Made by a program: the position numbers and the translations under genes. This document shows positions 9,296 through 19,988 of a stretch of 64,000 bases of DNA, piece by piece. The first letter of the stretch is position 1, and the number at the start of each line of letters is the position of its first letter. The stretch comes from Pararge aegeria (lineage: Eukaryota > Arthropoda > Insecta > Lepidoptera > Nymphalidae). The notes below the pieces were generated by a model. That model did no database searches and had not been told where the DNA came from. It saw nothing but the letters and a program-made list of their open reading frames with translations. Where the stretch lies: assembly GCF_905163445.1 (NCBI RefSeq), contig NC_053195.1, positions 1,354,501-1,418,500 of the forward strand, written 5' to 3'.

Positions 9296-9386
9296 TCATT
9301 GGTCTAGTTGTTAGTATACTATAGTTCAAGTTGTGAATTGCCACGGTTCATCATGGTCCTGGGTTCAATGTCCGGGCTAGACCAAA
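9296..9386 (+). repeat. tRNA-like unit bounded by a 9-bp inverted repeat
   Basis: TTGGTCTAG near the left and CTAGACCAA at the right are exact reverse complements. Between them lie an A-box-like GGTCTAGTTGTTAGT and a B-box-like GGGTTCAATGTCC. The paired ends overlap the A box, so this is not an ordinary tRNA gene. It is more likely a tRNA-derived SINE head. Confidence 0.4.
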
Positions 9387-9634
9387 AATATTTGGCGCAG
9401 TGGTGAGCGCTGTGGTCCTATAAGTGGGAGGCTTCGGGTTCGATTCCCGGCAGGGACAGTTCGGGAGTTAATATTCAGAATTTTCTATGGTCTGGTCTGA
9501 TGGGAAGCTTTGGCCGTGGCTAGTTGACATTGGCCCTACGGATGTCGCGTCGCGAACTATTTTGGGCAGTTTAGGTAACTAGCATCACTTACCTGAAGAT
9601 TAGTTATCAAGGGCAAACTTGTAGTGGAATAAAT
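9387..9634 (+). repeat. SINE-B with Pol III boxes and internal deletions
   Basis: TTTGGCGCAGTGGTGAGCGC (A box), GGGTTCGATTCCCGGCAGGG (B box), ATGGTCTGGTCTGATGGGAA and GTAGTGGAATAAATAA occur in order. Part of the body between GGCCGTGGCTAGTTGACA and AACTAGCATCACTTACC is lost. Confidence 0.8.
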
Positions 9635-10481
9635 AACACAAAAATTTTGGCTCCTCTAAAATTCTCAAAGTTTCTAAAAAAAAGGTAGGTATACAATTAA
9701 AATAAAATTAACTAAATGAATCAAAATATTATATAAGACGGATAAAAGATTTAATTTGACGAAAAATGCACCATTTAAAATAGAAAATCCATATTGACGT
9801 TACCGTTTAAGATATAAATATAAATGATATAAAATTCAAGCACCCTATATTGTCCGATTCGCCACGAAACAATAACCGTTGTTCTAAGAAACAAAATGTT
9901 TTGACTCCGGGCGACCACAAACATTTTTTGTGACTATTTGGTGACAAACAGGCCCCTTTTGTTCCGGTGATAACGATAGAAAAGGGTGGCTTTTGCTCCT
10001 ATGTTTGATTTTTTTTGCCACCAAATTTAAATATAACACGACACTGTTTTGTTTGGATTGTGTTTTGCGGAAGTCATTTTGTTAAAGGGTGTTAAAGTCA
10101 CAATACAGTTGGTTCACTTAAGAGTTTTTTGGACGTGTATAAGATGTTTCTCAGTTACTAGCGTACGTCACATATAATAATGCACATATAATATCATCTA
10201 GGCTAAAACTTTTAGATTCATGCTGAAATTTACAATAATTAATATAAAAATTAAACTTAATATAATTTAAATTTCTTCCTCCACTTAGTTTTTTGACAAA
10301 CAACTATATTAACAGAAAAGGATAACTGACATACTAGAACATTAAACAATATATAAAAAAATATATTCCTACCGTTTAAAATGTTCTCTCTCGTTTTTAA
10401 ATATCTAAAACGCTATAATAATAACTGTATTAATAAAGTTTAGTGATATATTAGCAAAAGACCCTGTATACATCAAATTCA
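9635..10481. other. No gene seen
   Basis: AT-rich unique-looking sequence. I recognised no repeat end and no coding-like frame. Confidence 0.4.
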
Positions 10482-10668
10482 AAGGTTTCTACGCGACATC
10501 GCACCGGAACACTAAGTCGCTTAGCGGCACGTCTTTGTCGGTAGGATAGTAACTAGCCAGAGCCTCCCATACCAGAGAAAATTCAGATATTACAAATTCC
10601 AAGAATTGCCCCTGCGACCTCCTGCTTTAATTCACAGCGCTCAACGTTGCGCCCGGGAGGTAGTCAAA
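10482..10668 (-). repeat. SINE-B, head half
   Basis: Minus-strand SINE-B from the head (TTGACTACCTCCCGGGCGCA) through the body to CGATGTCGCGTAGAAACC. The 3' part is missing. The B box region is damaged. Confidence 0.75.
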
Positions 10669-11579
10669 GCTTACCTAAAGAAATATAAGTAAGTGACAGA
10701 AAAAACTCTATTTTAGAGATTAAATTAAAAACATTAAGTTAAGAAGGCATATGAAAGTCGAGATACCGTTTAGTGCGGCCGCAGAGTTTATTTGTGTAAC
10801 TAGTTTGCGGGTAAGACAACGATATTACATAGAAATGAATTATTTTACTATACTTCACACCAACCCTACTTGATACTTTATTTATACTTTTTTATTAATT
10901 TGCTTTAATGACTTCAGCGACATTTATTACAACGCTCTTTGTGAAGCGTTTTTCTTGTCTAACGGAAGAAGTTCACTCGATATTTGTTCAGAATTCTCAG
11001 TAAAAAGTAACCCATATTACCTTTTTCTTCGTGTTAAGTCCTGTTTGGAAGTGTTGTCAAAATAATTTCAGGAATATAAGTACCAACACTAACAAATAAT
11101 TAGAAAACCGAAAGAAAACACATATTCATATTACTAAGATCGAGCATACATGACACATTCTGTGGAAATGTTAACTATGTATCTTTTACTGTTCGTCAGA
11201 TAGATAGACGGACGGATGAACGGGCTGTTGGACGGACTGATGATGGATGTTCAGACCTCGGTCCCCGAGCAAGATTATCCGCTCGGAGGAAGATTTTCCT
11301 ATTGTTACGGTTTAGCGTATCACCATAGCTCCCAGACAATGTTAAAGCCTAGTAATTTCTGTAAGTATTTATAAACACTCAGCATTCACCCGTTCAATTT
11401 TTTTCATATACGAAGAAATCTCTTTAGAGATATATTATTTAATAGCTTTGCAGGTCCCATCCTCTTTAAAATTCTTTTTTTTAATAATTATTCGTTTACA
11501 TTTATTACTCCGAATAAATATTTATAATAAAAAGGTAAAAGTATCAAGAATATCACTCCTTGTGATGGCTTAATCTCAT
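10669..11579. other. No gene seen
   Basis: Mostly AT-rich. A degenerate GACGGAC/GATGGAT array lies at about 11208-11250. No coding-like frame was found. Confidence 0.4.
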
Positions 11580-11740
11580 TGCGGTTTTGTCGCTAGCGCG
11601 AGTCAGGAAGTGTAAAAATGTAATCTATTTTAAACATTTGTCGTGGCGTTCGCCGCCCGCCGCCGCCGCTGCGGTTACCTGCAGTTAACTGCAGTTTAGG
11701 GATCGCGGTGGTTTGCGTTTAACTGAGTTGCCGGTACTCT
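11580..11740. other. GC- and CpG-rich patch of unknown role
   Basis: GTCGCTAGCGCGAGTCAGG and a run with CGCCGCCCGCCGCCGCCGCT stand out from the AT-rich surroundings. On the minus strand CTGCAG|GTAACC resembles a splice donor after GC-rich sequence. No frame with a recognisable protein was found. A promoter or first exon is possible but unproven. Confidence 0.3.
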
Positions 11741-11801
11741 TGTTTATCTCATGAGACCATCAAATCCATCCACCATCCATCCATCGGATAATAAGCTCCA
11801 A

Positions 11802-11860
11802 TAATAATAATAATAATATAATAATAATGTTTATTTCCAAAAAGTCTTAGGTCTAAACAA
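11802..11860 (-). repeat. LINE 3' end with (ATT)n tail
   Basis: On the minus strand GGAAATAAACATTATTATAT continues into repeated ATT units, the pattern of a LINE 3' tail. Too little remains for a family call. Confidence 0.4.
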
Positions 11861-11924
11861 TATAGTAAAAAGGTTTTCTTATTGTATGGGATGGGGCCTT
11901 CATGAAATCTTAAATAATGTCCCC

Positions 11925-12010
11925 AAAGTCGTTCAAAGTTTTTCGGGAAGTCATTTCAAGGCAGTGCTTTTATGGAATGCTTTACCTAAAGATGTTCGAA
12001 TTATATGTGT
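11925..12010 (+). pseudogene. LINE ORF C-terminal scrap
   Basis: One frame reads SGSHFKAVLLWNALPKDVR. The WN.LP..R phrase is characteristic of the C-terminal tail of many LINE reverse transcriptase proteins. Neighbouring DNA carries no tail in this orientation. Confidence 0.45.
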
Positions 12011-12095
12011 GTATATACTATATATAAACATATCTATATATTATATTTATGGTATTTATTAGTAAATATTTATAATAGTAGTTTTAATATCTGAT

Positions 12096-12347
12096 GGCCG
12101 ATTGGCGCAGTGCGCAGCTGCTTTCTGAGTCCAAGGCCGTGGGTTCGATTCTCACAACTGGAAAAATATTTGTGTGATGAGCATGAATTTTTTTCAGTGT
12201 CTGGGTGTTTATATGTACCTATATTATAAGTAGTCATGTATATTGTTCATAAAAATATTCATCAGTCATCTCAGTTCCCATAACACAAGCAACGCTTACT
12301 TTGGGGCTAGATGGCGATGTGTGCGTTGTCTTAGTATATAAATATAA
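12096..12347 (+). repeat. SINE-A, full length
   Basis: Head GGCCGATTGGCGCAGTGCGC, B box GGTTCGATTCTCAC, then TTTCAGTGTCTGGGTGTTTA, CACAAGCAACGCTTACTTTG and GGGCTAGATGGCGATGTGTG. The A box is intact; the B box carries one change. Confidence 0.9.
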
Positions 12348-13044
12348 AACAGAAAAATTTATAAATTAAGCTCAATATTCGTTGTTTCTAAAATGCTTAT
12401 AATGTAGATACTATAAATGAATTTTGAATTATTGTCATATTTTCCAAAAATCGGCACAGTCAAAACGAGTTACAACTTCTAAAAGCAAAGTCACACACGT
12501 CATTCAAAGTAAATATTCACAAAACTATTCAGTTTGAACTCAAACGTCACCGTTTAGTTCGATTGATATGACCACACGCATAATACATCAAAGAATCAAA
12601 AGACAATCCTAAACCATGTTATTTCACCCATTCTTCTCACGGTGACCAGCGCTTTTAAGACTTTACAGTGAATTTCCTCATCCCACATAGAAAAAATACC
12701 AATTTTAACCTGGCCCCAATGCCCATACAAATGTAAGATACATCTATGAACAATTTAGGGAGAATGGGCCATGTTTATATGGTCATTCGTGTGCTAACAA
12801 AAGTTATATATGTCATTAATATGGTTAACACCATAGCTATCTATGGTTTCCCGTGTGAAGCTATTCAGAGTCGATTGTATTGTTGAAGAACCTCCACTTA
12901 GTGTGTTATGATAAAATTATTAAGAGCATCGAGACGTTGTTATTTTGAATGTTTACATCTTTTTTTTTTAATATTCCAGAGAATTTATATTTGGTACGAG
13001 AATGTTGTTTTTTTATTATTCCACAAGAAAATGCGACTATCCAT
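12348..13044. other. No gene seen
   Basis: Unique-looking sequence of moderate AT content. No repeat ends were recognised. Confidence 0.4.
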
Positions 13045-13140
13045 ATATTTCTGTATGCAGGCATGTGATGGCGCTAAAGAAAGCAGTAGAGCAATTAGAG
13101 AAAGGAAGATTTGGAGACTTTTCTGATCCACCGCAAGAGA
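13045..13140 (+). repeat. U3 repeat, copy 1, with a protein-like frame
   Basis: This is similar to 21320-21425. One frame reads HVMALKKAVEQLEKGRFGDF followed by SDPPQES, which has the look of real coding sequence. Both copies lie directly left of a minus-strand SINE-B. I do not recognise the protein. It may be a decayed transposon ORF. Confidence 0.45.
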
Positions 13141-13152
13141 GTCGGGAACAGA

Positions 13153-13450
13153 CTTTTTTACTACAGGTTAGCCCTTGACTGCGATCTCACCTGGTGGTAA
13201 GTGATGATGCAGTCTAAGATAGTAACGGGCTTAGCTATTAGGGAGTTTGGTAGTCATACCCCTAATCGGTGTATACGCTACATCGCACCGAAACACTAAA
13301 TTTCTTAAAGGCACGTCATTGTCAGTGACTACGCCCACGCCCAAAGCCTCCCATCAGACCAGACCAGAGAAAATTCAGAAATTAGAAATTCCCGAAATGC
13401 CTCTGCCGGGAATCGAACCGAACAGCGCTCACCGTTGCGCCACGGAGGTC
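13153..13450 (-). repeat. SINE-B, near full length
   Basis: Minus-strand SINE-B with tail complement at the left (TTTTTTTACTACAGGTTAGC), then AGTGATGATGCAGTCTAAGA, and the head with CACCGTTGCGCCACGGAGGT at the right. About 20 bases next to the B box are deleted. Confidence 0.85.
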
Positions 13451-14834
13451 ATCCATCTCTTTACGAATATGAAGCATCATATTATATTATTACATGACTT
13501 GTTATATTAAATGTAAATTTTTGTACTCATATTATATAGTGTCCTTGGTGAAAATTTGGCACATATTGTATAGCTTGCTTACCGCAAGATACGAAGTATT
13601 CTGATCTGCCATCAACATAAAACTATTGCTACTAAAACCCACAAGCCCAATTAGTATACTCTGTCAATAAGTCACTGTTCGACATTTATTAGGTTTATAA
13701 ACTTGATTTAAAATAAAACTTGATAGGATTTCGTAAAAATCTCGACGGAAGCTGCCAAGAACATATTAATCAAAAAAAGACCTACATAACCCATAATTAT
13801 CTAAATTTGGGTTTATCTTAATAACCCGTAAAAAACAGAGTCCTTTAACCTATATCCTGATCTTGACATCATCCAATCAGACCCAAATTGCCAAAACGAT
13901 TGAAACCCAAGGCACGATTTCCGAGCATTTTGGTCTAATTACAAAAACTACGTGGAATAAAAAGGTGTGGAGCTGGGCAGACTAAATACAAGACGAGAAT
14001 TCAAATAAAACGACTACTTCCGTCCTCCCTACAGTTTTTCAAGTAAACAAACATGATGTTACTTTTATTACACATCATCAAAGTGACCTTATAGTAAATA
14101 TTGAACTGATAAATATCACGTTAACACTTACTTGTTTTTATGTATTACTCTTTTAAATGTTGGTATATGAACAAACAATGTAAACTTGTTTTAATTAAGG
14201 TATCTTACAAATTGATTTGGATTTATCAAAGTATGACAATATGAAGGCTATATAAAATTACAGATTGGTTTTCATTCTGATTATAAAAACATAACTGATT
14301 CTGACAAGCAAGGATTTATTCTTCTTCTTGTCTTATCCGTCATTTTGTGTCGGCACAATATGTCTTCTTGAAGAAGACAGACTTGGTGTTTATGGAATCT
14401 ATAGATAAACGTGCTCTCCGAGGCACGGCGGTGAGTTTGGAGTATTAACTTTGCTTATGGCAACTAGGCCGAATAATTTTCAGAGATCTGTAGAGGAGAG
14501 CAATATTAAATGCAAAAAAATATATTGTCTACAGTCTGCGCCCCTTTGAGCTACAAAGGGCATGAAGTTTTTTGCCTAACGCGGTCCGATCGGGCGAAAA
14601 AAAATCAATTATGCCCGCCTCGTGCCATTACAGAATGTCGTTTTTTTTGGCTTCAACTTAATGAAAAATTAAGTTATACTCATGATTGATGTATCGATGT
14701 AGACCTTACTTTGTATATATTTAATAAAACTTTTGCGAAGGTTCTGCATTCAGTATTTAAGAATCTTTTGAGTATTAGACTTCGCTTCGATGTTGGCCTG
14801 TGTAGTTTATATGAGTAGAAGTATTTTCGACTAG
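13451..14834. other. No gene seen
   Basis: AT-rich, apparently unique. TTCTTCTTCTTGTCTTATCC near 14320 may be a decayed LINE tail or a known dispersed repeat, but it has no second copy in the window. Confidence 0.4.
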
Positions 14835-15485
14835 CATTTTTTATGCTAATAATTGACGGACTTCTAAAGTGGCTTAACTAATAGTAAGGGTCAAATCATA
14901 GATAGTAAGAATCAGACCATAGAGCCACACCATATAGAGCAAGCAAACAATACGTCCTACAAAGTGCCAAGTGCCACCCTGTGTCCATCAATCTGAGACG
15001 TAGGTTAAGGCTGCCAGTCCACAGGAGCGGAGCGAGGCTGCGGAGCCGAGAAACGGAGAAATATTAACCAATAGGATTGCACAAAATCTCCGCTCCTCTT
15101 AAGTGGACAGGGACTTGCGAGCTAGTTTAAAAAATTATATAAAACCGGTAAGCGGAGCGGGGAAACGGGGAGGAGAATCATGTGCGGGGAAGCGCAGCGG
15201 TGAAATCGTCATTTGGTGCCTAGCTCTGCATTTTGCCAACACAGCAACTCCGCTCCGTATTACTTTCTCACTTCGCTCCGCAGCCTCGCTCCGCTCCGGT
15301 GGACAGACACAGTACGCAACTTCTCTCCGCATTAGTCCATTTCTCAGCTCCGCTGCCTCGCTCCGCTCCGGTGGACTGGCAGCCTAAGTCTCATGTGCCT
15401 GTAATTACAACCACGCCTTTTAGATACAGCAATGCAAATTGCGAGTGTTACTTAATTAGATGAGCTCTGTCACAAAAAGCTTTAC
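14835..15485 (+). repeat. U2 dispersed repeat split by a MITE
   Basis: The left part (14835-15008: AATAATTGACGGAC, CTGTGTCCATCAATCTGAGA, CGTAGGTTAA) and right part (15385-15485: TAAGTCTCATGTGCCTGTAA, GAGCTCTGTCACAAAAAGCT) match the order of copies at 24465-24740, 35945-36217 and 54185-54335. The class of U2 is not certain. Confidence 0.65.
15009..15384. mobile_element. MITE with about 50-bp terminal inverted repeats and TAA target-site duplication
   Basis: The left end GGCTGCCAGTCCACAGGAGC and the right end in reverse complement GGCTGCCAGTCCACCGGAGC match with few differences for about 50 bases. TAA flanks both sides (15006-15008 and 15385-15387), and U2 copies elsewhere give the empty-site sequence GGTTAAGCC. 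A 3-bp TWA duplication with GG-starting ends fits PIF/Harbinger-type elements. A 52-bp stretch of the right end is duplicated inside (15253-15304 and 15325-15376, offset 72), so three end copies are present. GC-rich frames inside are products of the repeats, not genes. Confidence 0.85.
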
Positions 15486-15507
15486 TACTACTACTAGCAT
15501 GGAAGGT

Positions 15508-15695
15508 TCAAAGTCAAAGTCAAAGTCAAAAATATCTTTATTCAAGTAGGGGCCCATAGGTGGCACTTTTGATGCGTACATAAGAATTACACGGTAGTGA
15601 GATGATGGCGATAACCACATTCGTAAACTTAAAACTTAAGCTACGAGGGTTCCAAACGCGTCCTGGTCTAAGAAGAAGCCCACAGGTTTAAGCCA
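15508..15695 (-). repeat. LINE-J 3' end with (TTTGAC)n tail
   Basis: Three AAAGTC units at the left are the complement of the tail. They are followed by ATATCTTTATTCAAGTAGG, GCACTTTTGATGCGTACAT and CTACGAGGGTTCCAAACGCG, as at 26297-26460. The copy is 5'-truncated at about 15695. Confidence 0.85.
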
Positions 15696-15840
15696 AAATC
15701 TATTTTCTAGTCTATTTTCTATAAGAGAAAATACCCAACAAGCTTAAGCGTGGTAAGCTTCTTGGTTTAGCTCTGTAAATATTATATTCCGTACCGTGTT
15801 TTATTTTTAATTTTATTTTTATTTATTTTATAGACTTAAG

Positions 15841-16037
15841 GATTTGGCATGGATGAAGCAGTCGCAAACACGTCTGTGAGCACACAGGGTCCCCCTGAAA
15901 ACCAGCGCTGCAGCTCGCTGCGGCTTCGTGCTGAGGCGGAACCTTATTTGTCCACATGCTATTTGTTACATATATTTTTGTATACAATTGTAAGAGATTT
16001 TGTGGCCAAATATAAATGTCATTTCATTTCATTTCAA
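15841..16037 (+). repeat. LINE 3' UTR with (TTTCA)n tail
   Basis: A GC-rich start (CAGCGCTGCAGCTCGCTGCG) passes into an AT-rich 3' UTR and three to four TTTCA units. This is the layout of a 5'-truncated LINE. A 68-codon frame across it has no recognisable domain. Confidence 0.5.
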
Positions 16038-16064
16038 CAATGGGACAGAAGCTAGTGATGGTAT

Positions 16065-16369
16065 TTTTTTTTATGTTTGATGTAATTGATGATGCAGTCT
16101 TAAGATGGTAGCGGGCTAACCTGTTAGGGAGTATGGTAGTCATATACCTGATCGGTTTCTACGCGATATCGCATTGGAACACTAAATCGCTTAGCGGCAC
16201 GTCTTTGCCGGTAGGTTGGTAACTAGCCACGTTCAAAGCTTTCAACCAGACCAGACCATAGAAAATTCAGAAATTATAAATTCTCAAATTGGGGCAATTG
16301 GTCGGAAATCGAACATGGACCTTCTACTTAAATTCACAGCGCTCGTTATTGAGCCAGGCTGATCGTCAA
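16065..16369 (-). repeat. SINE-B, near full length, damaged boxes
   Basis: Minus-strand SINE-B, with the T-rich tail complement at the left, then GGTAGCGGGCTAACCTGTTA, CGCTTAGCGGCACGTCTTTG and CCAGACCAGACCATAGAAAA. The head lies at 16320-16369. The B box (TTCGATTTCC) and A box carry changes. Confidence 0.8.
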
Positions 16370-16805
16370 AAAAGAGATACAGAATACTGCATGCACAAAA
16401 AATTTTGCGGTTCACGTCACTTTTTGCGCAAAAATTGTATTATTGATTGAGCTGTTCACCGTTTTGATCTTCAAATGCAATTTATGCGCCATTACTTAAT
16501 TATAGCGTACAATTTAGATAATATCTATTTAGTATTTATAATATTCAGACAAATTATTATCCCTAAATAGTTAGTATAAACGGTTTTGCTACTAGTCATT
16601 AGTTTAATATCCTGCTATTAGGTATTCTATGCCATTTTTTGCCAGCGTAAATCATTTTTTTCATATTCGTAGAATAACACCCGGGATATTACAAGCAATA
16701 AGGGTGTCTTGTTATTATAGATTTAATTAAAGATAGTTAACATTTACAAAATCAGCTTCTATGTCAGTGTTTGTCAAACTTAAAAAATAGTCAAGTGATA
16801 TACTC
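16370..16805. other. No gene seen
   Basis: AT-rich unique-looking DNA without recognisable elements. Confidence 0.4.
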
Positions 16806-16807
16806 AA

Positions 16808-17335
16808 AACTACCTGACCCGCGCAACTTCGTCTGCACCAAATCGTTCTAATATATAAAAAAAAAAAACTAGAAACTTAATTGCAGCGCTACCTACCAAG
16901 TCCAGTTTTATTTCCAAACTATGTTATTCGCGACCCGTCGCCGCGAAACTTCTAAGCGATAGGTTCAATTAGAATAATTTAAAAATAAATTTGCAGGTAT
17001 ATAATCAAGCTTAATATTTATATTATTTTATTTCTTTCGCATTTATAAACAAGTAGGATGGTACGCATGCATTCGCTGTCTTATATGCCGTGCAACTTGC
17101 TGTTATCTGTGAAGAGTTATGTCCTTTATCTCCGACAATATTTGTCAGATCTCCATTAAAATTAGACAGTATATATACACTTTCAAATAAAAAAGAATTA
17201 TTTAAATCGGTTTAAATTTAACAGAGCTATTAAGTAGAATTGATAAAAACTTTCATCCCGTTTCCCTGAGGAAATTTATTGTTTATCTATGGAACTGTAT
17301 GTATAATAGGGGTGTAGGTATTATTACATACATAC
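16808..17335 (-). mobile_element. Degenerate Helitron
   Basis: The left end (CTACCTGACCCGCGCAACTT) is a mutated minus-strand CTAG end. The interior at 17050-17230 is the reverse complement of the interior of the full Helitron at 39764-40680; compare AGGATGGTACGCATGCATTC here with the complement of 40210-40230. Both termini are decayed. Confidence 0.65.
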
Positions 17336-17429
17336 AGACGAATTAATTGTTATGACTTCCACCAATAAATAATTTATTGAGATTTTTAATTTTTAATTCC
17401 TACTCTGTTTAGTTTTCCCACTAACTAAG

Positions 17430-17525
17430 TAGTCCGCCACTCTGGGGTGGACTGCGGCCTAAATCCATTTCATTGTGACCGGAGACCCGTAACCTGTAGT
17501 GGGTCGGCCGGTTATGGTAACCCAT
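17430..17525 (+). repeat. SINE-C 3' fragment
   Basis: GGGGTGGACTGCGGCCTAAA, CCATTTCATTGTGACCGGAG and ACCTGTAGTGGGTCGGCCGG follow the SINE-C 3' body. The head and (GAT)n tail are not seen. Confidence 0.6.
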
Positions 17526-18719
17526 TACCATATGATGACTATTTTTAGTGTTCATCAATTTTATTACAATGCTTTGCTGGTATATCCTATTGCTTAAAAA
17601 TAAACAAAAAAAAACTTATTATTTGTAATAAATTCACGGAAAGCAATATCCAAAAGATCAAGGAGTCAAATATAAATGGAGGCCAGGTCAGTTATTGCGC
17701 AGAATTTATGATTTCATTTGAACATGCTTCCTACCAATTAACCGTCTAATTATAATGTAAGTGCACGTTTTTTTTCATCTACCGTTTATCGGTATAACTA
17801 GTTGAAATACTAATTTTAGTATTATAATTAAAGTTTATTTATATTCTTAAGAATGAAGTTTAGTCTCATAATAAACATTTTTTGTGAAAAAACTCTATTT
17901 TTATCACTCATATTTGTAAATCTCTTTTTATTATTTAAACTGATTAAAAAATTGTCTAAAAAAGTTCTGTCTTGGACGTCCGTGTGTCTGTATGTGCGGA
18001 TCCCGTATCTTGTGGTCACGATAACGAGCGAAATATTTCACTTATCGAGTTGGTATTTTTTTTAAAGGCTTCGGGATTTTGAGGATTAGAAGCCTATTAC
18101 TTTTCACGGTACAATTAGATGTAGTTTAATTATTATTTACAAATAATCTCATGTTTATTGTAATGAATGAGATTAGGAGGCGTGCAGTTTTGGATTTTCT
18201 AATTTTTATTTTTATAAACAAGTCTGCATTCCTATGTCACATTAGTGAACTACTGTGCTAAAAGAAGAAAAAACGTCAATCTCTTGCCACTAGTAGGTAC
18301 CGTACATTTCTTCTGGATAAAAGTAGTCTATCTGCTATCCTACACTGTATTCTATCTGTGTTAAGGTTTCATCCAAATCAGATTAGCCGTCAGTGCTTGA
18401 TTGAGTAACAAAACTTCTTCCAAACTCACAACACAACTGCAAAGCACTTTTCCTGGCTTCTTCTAAGTAGAATTTGCATTCAACCGGAGTCATAACAAAC
18501 AAAAAACTTGACTTTTTTAGGTAGGCTAACTTGAAATAAAGAATTTCTAGTTTAAGTTCTAGTTTAATTTTAATAAAGTCGTTACCATATTATATCCGAT
18601 AAAAAACAACCAAGAACGGATACGGCCAATAAAACTAGTCGCATATACAACTATTAACAAAGACATTACCAAAAAAAAAAAAAAAACTAGACGCCATGTC
18701 AACCATTCATACTCCAATC
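17526..18719. other. No gene seen; possible unclassified repeat near 17960-18110
   Basis: GTCCGTGTGTCTGTATGTGC, then TATCTTGTGGTCACGATAAC and GAGGATTAGAAGCCTATTAC, look like a dispersed repeat, but no second copy is present here. Short opposing frames at 17828-18065 are AT-rich and not convincing. A 17-base A run lies near 18670-18688. Confidence 0.35.
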
Positions 18720-19030
18720 TAAATTCGAAATTCGAAATCGTATCGCGTCCTGACGTTTCCTCTACGTGCCGTTTCCGCTCTGCGCGGGCGCACTACGAAT
18801 CCCTAATCGCGCGCTTTTATATTTTTTTTTCTCGAGGATACTTTTTTTTTTCTATGGTTCCCAACTATATTATGTGTATCCTGTGGTAGTGATTGATGGG
18901 GGAAGATAGGCTGGCGATGGCACCATTACTGGCGCAGACTTGATAAATTAGTGCGTTATATTCGAAGCGCGTCGGCCATTTTTGGTTTCGTCCGCATTGA
19001 TCTTTGACGCGATGTTTACGTAATGTTTGG
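18720..19030. promoter_or_regulatory. CpG-rich, promoter-like patch (tentative)
   Basis: CTGCGCGGGCGCACTACG, AATCGCGCGC and, 200 bases on, CGAAGCGCGTCGGCCATTTT contrast with AT-rich flanks. GCCATTTTT fits the YY1/Pho core GCCATNTT, which is often found near start sites. No adjacent coding frame was identified, so the promoter reading is an inference. Confidence 0.25.
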
Positions 19031-19093
19031 GGTAGAATAAATATTGTGGTAGATAGTGATAGATAGATGCATAATATGCAAAATTATATATTA

Positions 19094-19258
19094 CTAGCGG
19101 TTGCCCACGACTTCTTCAATGTTTTTCGTTTTTTTCAATCTGGCATTAACCGTTTCTCCCCGGGAAAAAGGTATCACCAGAATGCAAATTGTTTCATTGT
19201 GATTTATTAAAGAAATATACAAACAGACATCCTTTCGCATTTATAATATAAGTATCGA
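19094..19258 (-). mobile_element. Short Helitron with intact TC and CTAG ends
   Basis: On the minus strand it starts TCGATACTTATATTATAAAT and ends GGGCAACCGCTAG. It is flanked by A (19093) and T (19259), the AT insertion site of Helitrons. It is 165 bp, with no coding capacity. The usual 3' hairpin is weak. Confidence 0.7.
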
Positions 19259-19988
19259 TGTGGATAAGTACCTACTTATACAAAAAAACGGGGGTAGCCA
19301 TAAAGACCAGCGTATATCAAGTTACTCACAATTTTACTGCACTGTGAGTTAACAATACAATAGTCACAATAACGATTGTAACATTGCACAGTATACAAAA
19401 ATAAACCTGTCATGTCAGCAACACAACTTCATTTACTGCTATGACAGAATGTCGGTGATGCGAGATCGCAAGATTTTACCCATTCAAAAAGTAGATTATA
19501 TACAATTGTATTAGTCTACATATGAGTATACATGTACACAGGCAACTGTACTAGTCTGGCGCAGTACGTCACCAGCGTGTCGAGGTCATCGGTGACGGGT
19601 AATCATAACTTTTTAATTTGCAAGAAATCCCTCAACGCGACTAGAGAAGCTTTCACGTCATCCTACATCAATCCACTTCATTATATGAGTCCAAATGTAC
19701 AAACAAATAATTAATATTCAACTTGACGCCTCTATTCATAGGCTGGTCTACAAACTCTTTAATATGTATCACGTTCGTGATTGACCGTTGACTGATGACT
19801 TCACTGCTACACTCGACGCGTTAATATGTTAATCATATTAGTACTCTGAGCTTTGCTATTTTAGAGTTCCTTCTTCGGAGCAATATGATTTTGAATTAGT
19901 GCAACTTGCATTAAAATTTTGCTAATGAACTTTGGTAAAAAAAAAAACTACTATCAAAAATGTATTATGTTAAATTGTGAATAGATTT
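19259..19988. other. No confirmed gene; weak coding-like signal at 19529-19670
   Basis: On the minus strand 19530-19600 reads VTDDLDTLVTYCARLVQL, and 19610-19665 reads DDVKASLVALRDFLQIKK before a stop. On the plus strand, 19542-19598 is bounded by TACACAG and GTAATC, splice-like signals. The two strands compete, so neither is accepted as an exon. Confidence 0.25.

Noticed and set aside
9296..9386. A functional tRNA gene
   Set aside because: The paired ends overlap the A box and the B box has an extra base, so no normal cloverleaf forms.
15103..15463. Arginine- and serine-rich frames on both strands
   Set aside because: They are produced by the GC-rich terminal repeats of the MITE at 15009-15384.
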